In this document: positions 49,938 to 59,413 of the stretch, one piece after another
How the letters are laid out: the number at the start of each line of letters is the position of its first letter
Numbering within the stretch: position 1 is the first letter of the stretch
Assembly (NCBI GenBank): GCA_014871385.1
Contig: CM026423.1
Location: 12,021,952-12,085,951 of the forward strand
DNA length: 64,000 nucleotides
Source: Ceratodon purpureus
Lineage: Eukaryota > Streptophyta > Bryopsida > Pseudoditrichales > Ditrichaceae
Direction: 5' to 3'
Notes under the pieces: model-generated
Database searches by the model: none
What the model saw: only the letters and a program-made list of their open reading frames with translations
Told to the model about the DNA's origin: nothing
Made by a program: the position numbers and the translations under genes

Positions 49938-51431
49938 ATGACAGGGAAGAGGAGGAAGGGGACTAAGCAACATAGGACTAGACAGCATTGTGCAACCCAC
50001 CGTGCTCATGATGCCCAGGAGGTTAGTGACGACAATACAGCAACTAGGAGTGATGTAGAAGGCGGCAGTGACCGAGTCTTCAGCACTGAAGAGTTCTCCG
50101 ACCCTTTTGAACTTGGAGAAATCGACACAGGGGTGCGTCAACGTATGCTTGTGGCTGCTCCTATGCTAATGGGTCGTGATGCAGTGTATGGAAAGGAGTT
50201 CTTTACAACTGTGGTGGGACTTTCGGATCAGGGGCCGCTTCTACGTGATGTTTCCAAGTGCTATAGCTTTATCACTGATGAAGAAGTCACTGCAGTGTGG
50301 AAGGAAGGAGTTTCCAAGGGGCGATACGACTTCTCTAGGTGCGAAGACGAGGAGCAACTCAAGATTTTTGGTCAGCAGTATTTCAAGGTTTACGGTAATA
50401 GACCCCACAACAACTATTTCTGCCTTCGTTTTCTCAAGGCATGCTTTGCTACTTTTGTTCACGGAAAATCAGTGAATTGGTGCGCTGAGGCATTGGACCG
50501 CCATGAAGCTCGACTGAAGAACGCATGGAGAAATCCGACTAAGCTAGGACCAGTCGCCACTAGATGCCAAGTTGAGGGCCTCATCACGATTATCAAGGAC
50601 TTGTGCGGTACAAGTAAGGGCGGGGGAGAAACTGATCTTCGAATTTGTGAGATCCAGGGAGCATTGGAAGTGGAGCAGCAGAAGATTGAGGTTGTGAAGG
50701 ATGTGGATGAGCGTCTTCATCAATTGCGAGAGAGGTACAATAGTTGCCTCGCAAGGATGAGTGCTGAATCCTCTGATATTGCAGAAGACGATCTGAACAG
50801 CAGATACGTTTCAAAGCTTAAGGAGGCGCGGCAAGTTCTACGTTCAGAGGGTGCCACAGAATTATACAAGAGAACAATCCAAGAGTCAGAGGAATTGCTC
50901 AAGGAACTGTCAGAGATGAGGGAGGCTGAAGCTCTAATCCGGGAGAATGTTGTACAACTGGAATTAGCTATGGGTGACGCAGCAAGAGCCTTGGAGGGAG
51001 CTATTGAAGAGTTACAAATCAGTCAAGCAGCAGTCAGAGTCGCAAGGGCACAGATGCTAAGCCTAAAAACTCCAAGGAGGTTTCAGTATCCGAAGCAGCA
51101 GTCAATTCCACCATTGGGTTATCCAGGTAAGAATGGATGTGCTTATTGTGGTCACGGTTTCATATGGAAAGCTGCAGTTCTATCTTCTTGTGGCTGTTTT
51201 CTTCATCCTCCGTGTGCAGCAGAGATGATATCATGCCAAAACTATCGATGCAAGGTTTGCAAAGACCTGCTCCTAGCATCATCACCAATTCACCTTGCGG
51301 AACCATGGGTTGCCCAATTCGGTGGCGAGTTAAACACACAACAAGAAATTGAGGTTACAAGCTTCGAGGCAGTTTTGAAGGCCGCAAGTGATAGCATCAA
51401 TGCTCCAACAGTCACTGGAACCAAGAGTTGA
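49938..51431 (+). CDS. Coiled-coil protein with C-terminal RING-like zinc motif
   Basis: Single-exon frame; the ATG at 49938 gives 497 aa. The N-terminus is basic (TGKRRKGTKQHRTRQH), then acidic. Residues ~60-200 form a globular region (GQQYFKVYGNRPHNNYFCLR; FVHGKSVNWCAEALDRHEAR) that I do not recognise. Residues ~230-360 are a heptad-rich coiled coil (ELLKELSEMREAEALIREN). The C-terminus has a RING-like Cys/His set: CAYC, then CGCFLHPPC, then CKVC. A ubiquitin-ligase or DNA/protein-binding role is possible but not shown. It follows control repeat L1 and faces the methyltransferase-like gene across the G-rich minisatellite. Confidence 0.7.
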   Translation: MTGKRRKGTKQHRTRQHCATHRAHDAQEVSDDNTATRSDVEGGSDRVFSTEEFSDPFELGEIDTGVRQRMLVAAPMLMGRDAVYGKEFFTTVVGLSDQGPLLRDVSKCYSFITDEEVTAVWKEGVSKGRYDFSRCEDEEQLKIFGQQYFKVYGNRPHNNYFCLRFLKACFATFVHGKSVNWCAEALDRHEARLKNAWRNPTKLGPVATRCQVEGLITIIKDLCGTSKGGGETDLRICEIQGALEVEQQKIEVVKDVDERLHQLRERYNSCLARMSAESSDIAEDDLNSRYVSKLKEARQVLRSEGATELYKRTIQESEELLKELSEMREAEALIRENVVQLELAMGDAARALEGAIEELQISQAAVRVARAQMLSLKTPRRFQYPKQQSIPPLGYPGKNGCAYCGHGFIWKAAVLSSCGCFLHPPCAAEMISCQNYRCKVCKDLLLASSPIHLAEPWVAQFGGELNTQQEIEVTSFEAVLKAASDSINAPTVTGTKS

Positions 51432-51794
51432 TAATACCACCACGACTTATTATAGATATCAATAGATCTTAAGTATATTGAGATATGATAATCCGGCTTT
51501 ATTTAATTTTTTTCTAGATGTAAGTAGTATCATAGGAGCAGCAGTACCAGCATATATGAGGTAAAGATTATGGTTAAATGACGAGCCATTGAATGGTTCA
51601 GATGTAAACTTCTCAAGAAGAGTCATGGTCAGAAAACTCTGAATTGACGATGTTCAGGCATTAATGTATATAGTTTTGAATATACTCTATGTTATATTAG
51701 TTGCAACGTAGACCACTGCACTGAAAAGTTCTGATATTCCTAATATACTGATTTTGTTTTATATCTTGAACACGCCATTAAAAATGTTTTCACA

Positions 51795-53630
51795 CATGAT
51801 GGAGGGGTAAGGGCAGAGGGAATGAGGGACAACGAGGGAGTGTTAAGGAAGTGGGATAGGGAGAGACCGCGAGGGAAGAGTGACTAGGTGGGACAGAGAG
51901 TGACCGCAAGGGGAGGGGGGGTTAGTGGGAGAAATAGGAAGTAGTCAAGGAGTGGGACAGGGAGTGACGGGGAGGGGTGAGGGTGGGTTAGGGGGAGGGA
52001 TAGGGAGTGGTCAAGGAGTGGGACAGGGAGTGACGGGGAGGGGTGAGGGGGGGGGGGGGGGGGGGTTAGGGGGAGGGATAGGGAGTGGTTAGGGAGTGAC
52101 GGGGAGGGGTGAGGGGGGGTTAGTGGGAGAAATAGGGAGTAGTCAGGGAGTGGGACAGGGAGTGACGGGGAGGGGTGAGGGGGGGGGGTTAGGGGGAGGG
52201 ATAGGGAGTGGTTAGGGAGAGACGGAAAGGAGTGAGGGGGGTTAGTGGGAGAAATAGGGAGTAGTCAGGGAGTGGGACAGGGAGTGACCGCGAGGGGTGA
52301 GGGTGGGATAGGGGGAGGGATAGGGAGTGGTCAAGGAGTGGGACAGGGAGTGACGGGGAGGGGTGAGGGGGGGGGGGTTAGGGGGAGGGATAGGGAGTGG
52401 GACAGGGAGTGACGGGGAGGGGTGAGGGGGGTTAGTGGGAGAAATAGGGAGTAGTCAGGGAGTGGGACAGGGAGTGACCGCGAGGGGTGAGGGTGGGATA
52501 GGGGGAGGGATAGGGAGTGGTCAAGGAGTGGGACAGGGAGTGACGGGGAGGGGTGAGGGGGGGGGGTTAGGGGGAGGGATAGGGAGTGGTTAGGGAGAGA
52601 CGGGAAGGAGTGAGGGGGGTTAGTGGGAGAAATAGGGAGTAGTCAGGGAGTGGGACAGGGAGTGACCGCGAGGGGTGAGGGTGGGATAGGGGGAGGAATA
52701 GGGAGTGGTCAAGGAGTGGGACAAGGAGTGACGGGGAGGGGTGAGGGGGGGGGTTAGGGGGAGGGATAGGGAGTGGGATAGGGAGTGACGGGGAGGGGTG
52801 AGGGGGGGGGGGGGGGGGTTAGGGGGAGGGATAGGGAGTGGGACAGGGAGTGACGGGGAGGGGTGAGGGGGGGGGGTTAGGGGGAGGGATAGGGAGTGGT
52901 CAAGGAGTGGGACAGGGAGTGACGGGGAGGGGTGAGGGGGGGGTTAGGGGGAGGGATAGGGAGTGGTTAGGGAGTGACGGGGAGGGGTGAGGGGGGGTTA
53001 GTGGGAGAAATAGGGAGTAGTCAGGGAGTGGGACAGGGAGTGACGGGGAGGGGTGAGGGGGGGGGGGTTAGGGGGAGGGATAGGGAGTGGTTAGGGAGAG
53101 ACGGAAAGGAGTGAGGGGGGTTAGTGGGAGAAATAGGGAGTAGTCAGGGAGTGGGACAGGGAGTGACCGCGAGGGGTGAGGGTGGGATAGGGGGAGGGAT
53201 AGGGAGTGGTCAAGGAGTGGGACAGGGAGTGACGGGGAGGGGTGAGGGGGGGGGGGTTAGGGGGAGGGATAGGGAGTGGGACAGGGAGTGACGGGGAGGG
53301 GTGAGGGGGGTTAGTGGGAGAAATAGGGAGTAGTCAGGGAGTGGGACAGGGAGTGACCGCGAGGGGTGAGGGTGGGATAGGGGGAGGGATAGGGAGTGGT
53401 CAAGGAGTGGGACAAGGAGTGACGGGGAGGGGTGAGGGGGGGGGGGGTTAGGGGGAGGGATAGGGAGTGGTTAGGGAGTGGGACAGGGAGTGACGGGGAG
53501 GGGTGAGGGGGGGTTAGGGGGAGGGATAGGGAGTGGTCAAGGAGTGGGACAGGGAGTGACGGGGAGGGGTGAGGGGGGGGGGGGGTTAGGGGGAGGGATA
53601 GGGAGCGACCGCGTCGGGTGGGTGGGGTTT
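51795..53630 (+). repeat. G-rich minisatellite, ~66-bp unit with higher-order structure
   Basis: More than twenty head-to-tail copies of a unit built from GGGACAGGGAGTGACGGGGA, GGGGTGAGGGGGGTTAGGG and GGAGGGATAGGGAGTGG. G-run length varies up to 18. A longer period recurs (GTTAGTGGGAGAAATAGGGA blocks at about 52123, 52240, 52432, 52617, 53000, 53118 and 53310). All G runs are on the + strand, so the strand can form G-quadruplexes. It contains many TTAGGG words but is not a telomere array. It sits between two convergent genes. Confidence 0.92.
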
Positions 53631-54043
53631 AAGAGTTGGGATAGCTAGTCACCGCGAGGGAGTGGGCTCGTGTGAGACCGCGATAGGGGTGGTTAGGGGG
53701 TTTATCGGGGGAGGGGTTTAGGGTGTTTTGGGTGCTAACTACTGATGCAAGATAGGGAAATTAAAGGCAAGTGCGTAGGTGTGAGTAATAGACTAATAGC
53801 ATGGGATTAAAAACAGGGAGTGACATCGAAGCTAGCGCCGTTGCCGGCAGTAAGGTATGGGATGACTGAAGAGTTTTAAAGAGAGGGACAAATATGGATT
53901 GTCTCATCAAAATCGACGCATGAAATGAAAATCCTGAAAACCGAAAATACTCAATCAGAATCCAATACAAAATCCAGAGAATGTTGATTACAATTTACAA
54001 GGAATGTGGAATCCTAAAATGAACGCCTTGTAATACTAACTTC

Positions 54044-55871
54044 TCAAGCACTAAATTCATCTTCACCTTCTGAAGCACTTAAATCCAAAAAAATGCGGGC
54101 TCTAGGATCAAATTTGCCGAATGGTGAAGAGGATGCACTGGAGCTTTCGGATAATTGATCGGCCATTTGGATGGCCACACTTTCTGCATAGCATGGCAAC
54201 TGAAGGTCTGAGGTACATGGCGACTCCCATCCAACCATAGAGCTACTTGAACTCAAACTGCAATGGTTTAAAGCAGCGCACAGGTCAGGAATATTGGTCG
54301 CAAATTAGTAGTACAAGTATGACATATCTAAAACGTTAAACATAAATGACTTACTTACAAAGATCAATTCGATTAACGTCCGGAAGAGCCTCCTCATTGT
54401 CATCATCTAGCGTGGGGACCTCAGTAGTTAAAATAGAAGGGATAGGCTGAAGTGGTGCTAGAACCTCAGTGTAAAGTCCATAGTCAGCTTCTAGAGCTAG
54501 GATGTGCCTGCCTGTATTCAATGCGGCTCGAATGGAAGCCCCTGTTACATGCAACCAGATTAAATAATACAATAAAATAAACACGATAACAACTGCAAGA
54601 AAATAACTAGAAAATACCCAGATGACATTTCGTACCTGTACCAGCAATAAGGTCAATCACTATGCCATTGTTTGGGCAAAGGCCAGTGATAAGCAATTCC
54701 ATGAAAGATACTGCCTTCTCTTTAGGTCCCCTCCAAAGCGTCCCATCCTTCTGAACCTTGACTGCCGAATCCTCTGTGACAACATTGTTGATGCAGTCGT
54801 CCTTCTCGAGTTTCACCTTTCCAAAACGTGGATTTGTCCTGATTACGAGCTCCATTGGCTGCCTCATCGATAATGGCAATGAACGAACCAGCAGAAGAGC
54901 TTTAAACTTGAGGGTCTGCGATTCAATGAAAGCATGGTAAGTACTTTGCAGATAAAGAGAAAATGAGTTTAAAAAAATGAAGAGAGTTTTGATGTGTTTG
55001 GCTGCTTACGAATTTGGATGGGTTGGTGGGATGCGTAAGATGCATTGAATTGATAATTGTCCACTCGTCTTTGACCTTCAGAAGTTCAGATCATTGTTTT
55101 TCAGGTAGGATTCAATCTCCCTTCTTATCTGCGTGCTCTCGGGATAGAAAATGAGAAGACCTCCGTCATCGTGCAAATACCCTCTACAGAAGCCAATGAT
55201 ATACTTTAGAAAGTCCTTGATCACCATGTTCCAAGCAGGCACACTCGGGGCAGAACTAGATAATCCCGGTACAGGAAGGCCATCTGGATACTTGACGATA
55301 ATAAAGTCCGCGGCTGGTTTGTGGACAAGACGTCCCTGGAAGTAGAACTCTTTGCTTTCACCAACCTGGAAGAGCGTAATCACATAAATCTTAGAAAACT
55401 GCATCAAAGCCAAGGGTGGACAGAAAATATGGTGAAAGCCAAAGTTGAACAGCCAAAGTTTTTGGTTTCATTATAAACAAATCCAAGATAAATATGACCC
55501 GGATGATGTGAGATTAGATCTGAACTAAAGCAAAGTAAAATGGCTGAAGGTACCCGTTCTGAGCACTGCCGCTGCCGGCAGTGCTCTTGAGAGTTTGAGA
55601 TGGTCCGGGGTTATGGCAGGGCATAATGTTGGATATAAATGGATCAAACCAGATAACATAAATTGAAGGAAAGCAAAGAAGTGAGATTTCGTACCTTTGT
55701 CAGGAATGAATTCATCTCATCAAAAGTTGTTGGAAACTTCCCATGTTTACCATTATACTCTAGCATCCCGTGCACGGAGTCGTTGATTATAAGTACCTCT
55801 GACGCTGCAGTTGAGGTTGTAACCGCCTGAGACTGGGACATTGATTTCACCGATGGAGGAGTGAAATCCAT
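54044..55871 (-). pseudogene. X1: DNA-methyltransferase-like protein, frameshifted
   Basis: Five exons: 55695-55871, 55010-55365, 54636-54915, 54355-54541, 54044-54257. The second half carries a SAM-binding type motif, VIDLIAGTGASIRAALNTG followed by RHILALEAD, as in N6/N4 DNA methyltransferases (motif I region). A WRGPKEKAVSFMELL segment lies just before it. Motif IV, normally [DNS]PP[YFW], is replaced by KYPDGLP. Exon 2 is broken: DLNF ends in TGA (55078-55080), while the next frame continues LKVKDEWTII to the intron. Total exon length is not a multiple of three. Intron positions and phases equal those of X2. The start ATG lies 67 bp from control repeat L2. Confidence 0.7.
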
Positions 55872-55937
55872 AACTCAATTATCTGGCATAACCACCACAG
55901 GAGGCTTTGCGGCACCCTCAGGACGGGTTCCCTGACC

Positions 55938-56200
55938 TGGGGAAAGTTCGTATGTGAGCGGAGAGCATAGAGCGGAGAGCGGAGAGCACAAAATGGAGAG
56001 CACAGAATTGACAATTAGCAAAATTTTCAAAAGCAAAGTAGACCCTATAACCGTGGAAAATTACTAAATTAAGGCTTGATTTTGACACTTTTTTTAAGGA
56101 AAAGAGTATATTACCGTGGAGATCAGGGTTATCTCTGGTAAGAATTTGTTACGTTTGTTCTCTAAGATACAAATTAGGGCTGATGTCATGATGACGTCAT
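55938..56200 (+). promoter_or_regulatory. Control-region repeat L2 (copy 2 of 2)
   Basis: Begins GGGGAAAGTTCGTATGTGAG, then AGCGGAGAGC units, CCCTATAACCGTGGAAAA, a second TTACCGTGGAG. It ends AAATTAGGGCTGATGTCATG followed by ATGACGTCAT. Same order, spacing and orientation as 49098-49359. It sits between divergent genes X1 (-) and W2 (+), so it probably works as a bidirectional promoter. Confidence 0.8.
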
Positions 56201-56716
56201 TCATATATTTTGTTCGATTTGTCATGGGTTTAGGCGAGATACAATGATCAGGCGTTAAGTTATAGATCAAACAAATAATTCTTTCATAGGATTATGTAAA
56301 TGCACAAGGAAAAAAACAACTTTCACAGAACATAAAGGAGGCAAGGTTTGAATACTTCATGGAATATTTCAAAATTCGTGTATAATATCTTAGATGCTGA
56401 AACCAAGATATACCTTGTTAGAGTCCTTGTCTTCATCGAAGATTACTCTCTCTTTCTAGGCAGCGAAGCATCTTCATTTCAGTGATACAAGTAGGAGATT
56501 TTCATCATGAAACAGCACTTGGTAAGGTGGGTTCCAGAGAAGGAGGTCACTCTTGGTTTCTTGAGCTTGTTTCTAGGTGGCGTATTAGGATAGTGACACA
56601 GTCCTTGGCATGCTGTGCTGTATGCGAAGGTAGCGTAGGAGTTCAGGGATGTCAAATTTCAATCTGCAAACTTGTGTGTAACGTTTTAAAACTACAAGAA
56701 TTCAGTGTGTTGCGCG

Positions 56717-57088
56717 ATGCCGAAGGTGTGTAATGCGAGATCTAGGAGGACGAGAGCGGCTGTAGGTTTGCCCCCAAAGGCACCGGCGAGTTATGAGGAG
56801 CTGCGGCCGTGGCTGCTGGAGGTGGAGCGCGCCAGGGAACGAGGCATGGACCTGCCACCGTTTAGGCACATCGGAAGCCTCCATGTTGGTGAAGGTGAAT
56901 GGCGTTGGACAGTGCTTTGTACCAATGAGCTTCTCCGTATTATGGAGTTGTCTCTAATCCCGTATCCCTTGCTATCGAACGTTGATGAGAATCCAGTTGT
57001 TCAGCTGCCCGAAGTGATCATATCGGATGGCGAAACTTGCTGGTTTGATATGGACAAGAGTTGGACTGTATATCCTCCGAAGGATTAG
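56717..57088 (+). CDS. Hypothetical small protein W2
   Basis: 123 aa from ATG 56717 to TAG 57088. Not a family I recognise. A basic N-terminus (NARSRRTRAA) is followed by EELRPWLLEVERARERG, EWRWTV, and MELSLIPYPL, all shared in order with W1 (41666-42229). It ends with an aromatic acidic tail (CWFDMDKSWTVYPP). No transmembrane segment or signal peptide. It lies 518 bp after control repeat L2, the same place the RING-like gene holds after L1. Confidence 0.6.
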   Translation: MPKVCNARSRRTRAAVGLPPKAPASYEELRPWLLEVERARERGMDLPPFRHIGSLHVGEGEWRWTVLCTNELLRIMELSLIPYPLLSNVDENPVVQLPEVIISDGETCWFDMDKSWTVYPPKD

Positions 57089-57602
57089 TACTGTGAAGCC
57101 TAGTGGGGTGTTCGAATACAATCCTTTAGATTTGGTCCCTTATTGGATCTAGATAGGAGTATTCCAGCATGATGGCTATAGATAATATAGACGATTCTAG
57201 GAATAAGACAACTCGAAACCAACTAAAAGAAATGCTCTTAAAAGTTCGTGGAATATTTCAGAGTTCGTGTACAGTAATGGAGTAGCAGAAACCAAGATGT
57301 ACACCAAGTCAAGAATAGGTAACATGGCTATGGAAATGTGGGATTTTGAATGATTAAAATATAAATTACAGCGCAATATAAATTTTGAGCATTTCTTTTG
57401 TAACATTTCATTCTCCATATTATATTTTGAGCATTACAGTTGTGACATTTCATCCTGTACATACAAGGAGACGATTTGGAAATGAGAAACGTAAAAAGTT
57501 TAGGTTCAGGGTAGTAGAGTAGACAAAGGATTACGCAATGAACTCCAATTAAATCAAATCAAATCCAATGAAAACAATGAAAGACCGAAGCCTCCTTCAA
57601 AC

Positions 57603-59411
57603 TCAAAACATGCTACCATCGCTACTTCCACTCTCAGAACTAGATGACTCTGAATCTCCTTCAACCGCCTCGTCATCGACGAATAGAAGGGCCCTGGGAT
57701 CAAAAGTAGCTGGCCGACTAGGAACATATGTAAGGGCTCCAGATTGAAACGCCTGTGCTAAGTCCTCTGCGTAGTCCGGAAGTATGAAAGGCTGAATCGG
57801 GCTGGAATGAAGACGCCACGATGGAGTGGACACTGTTCTTGGCCCACGTGGCGGTGTTGCTGAAACTACTCTGCAATAGAGAACCAATTGTGGTTAGATC
57901 GAGTACGTAGAACCGGAAAGAGAAGTAATGATTGGATAATTTGAACAAAGAATAGAAGACTTACACCACTTATCAGGTCTTGCTCTCTTCGGAGGCGCTT
58001 CGCCTGCTGCTGCCGGCCTTGGATGTTTAGGAGGGCCCATGGCGGATGGTCTAGCCATGCTCGGTTTGAGAAGGGCGTTGAATATGGCTTCGTCCTCCTC
58101 AAAAGCAAGAATGTGACGACCAACAGCCTGGGCGGCCTTGATGGAGGCCCCTGAAACTCGGAGAGAAACAAAGAAATGAGAAACTCTGGAAAAAATGAGA
58201 GGAAAAATGAAGCAGAGATATGTAAGAAGAGTTACCTGTCCCAGCATTCCAATCAAGGACTATGTCGCCGGGCTTGGACAGCTCCTCAATGATGCTCTGC
58301 ATCATCTCAGGGGATTTCTCCCTTGGGCCTCTCCACGGCACCTCCCCATTCATGAGCTGAGATTCGACATCGGTGAAGTTGAAAATGGCATCACTCTCGG
58401 TAATGTTGAGGAGTCCATGTATCAGCTCGGATTTCTTCGTCTGGAAGGAGAAAGTACTGCCACTACAAACGTAGACGCGAATCCAGAACCGCATAGTCTG
58501 CAGTCAAGCGAAACAAGTGAGTAAAATTAAGCGGAAGGGTTATCAGTAAGTAAAGAGAAGGGTATGTTTAGGGAAATTACCAAGTTCTCGGGGTTCGTTG
58601 GAGAAGTCAGGCCGAGTACATTGACACCCCACCAGTCCTTGAAAAGCACGTACTCACCACCAGCAGCTTCTTCCTCGATATCCTTAGCCAGCTTCTGATC
58701 AGTGTTGTAGATGAGGCAGATGGCACCATCTTTCTGCAGGTATTTATCTGCAAAATGGAAGATGTCGAACACATAATCCTTCTTGCGAGAGTTCCAAGGC
58801 GGAATACTCGTGGGGGGAACGGAAACGGAAGGGACGGGAAGATTCTCAGGGATGTCGGCAATGATCAAGTCGACTCCCAGATGGTCCTCTTGTTTGCACC
58901 GGTCCGGAACTCTGTTTCCGCGGCCTGCTCCAAACTTGAGGAAACAAGAAAGCAGAGTTAGTAACTATATAGCAAGTAGAGGTGGCAGAATCCATTAAAT
59001 GTCAAAATATAGGAACAAACCTTGCGAATGAAGTCTTGAGTCTTGATCCAATCCGGGTCGCCACCTTTTCTCTCCTGTCTCTTATTTCGCCGTAACATGG
59101 AATCCACAGTTGAGTTGAAGACGGAAACATGTGTGGAAATCGAAGCTCCAGCGGAAGAAGTTGGTTGAGTATATAGTTTGGCCTTCCTCTGCTCAATGAG
59201 ACTTCGCGTGATCGCAGAAGCACCAATGGATGAAGGCGCATTCGCTGTGGTCGACGTTGGCATTGGGACGTCTACAGTTGGAGAAGCGTTGCCTGTCTCC
59301 TTCCCTGGTGAGGAAGACTCAGCCCCAGTATCTTGTGAGGTCTGTGACTTCAAACCCAAAGTTCGAAGTCGCCGAGCTCTCCCTCTCTTTGGTGGAGGTG
59401 CAGATGATTGA
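57603..59411 (-). CDS. X2 methyltransferase half: DNA-methyltransferase-like protein
   Basis: Exons, all phases agree: 59021-59413 (continuing from 59693), 58581-58934, 58236-58497, 57961-58150, 57603-57870. An SQSSAPPPKRGRARRLR basic stretch follows an in-frame TAG (59414-59416). Then come FGAGRGNRVPDRC, LIIADIPENLPVPS (motif IV place, DIPE instead of DPPY), PWRGPREKSPEMM, and GDIVLDWNAGTGASIKAA with VGRHILAFEED (SAM motif). The C-terminal FDPRALLFVDDEAVEGDSE matches X1 FDPRARIFLDLSASEGEDE. About 488 aa follow the TAG. No good start Met lies just after it, so this part was probably made as one protein with the ParB-like half. Catalysis is uncertain because motif IV is altered. The donor of exon 57961-58150 (gtcttc) is weak but is the homologous site to X1. 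Confidence 0.7.
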
Positions 59412-59413
59412 CT

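Noticed and set aside
51795..53630. Internal telomere array (TTAGGG words)
   Set aside because: Unit is about 66 bp with long G runs; plant-type TTTAGGG is not tandemly arrayed.
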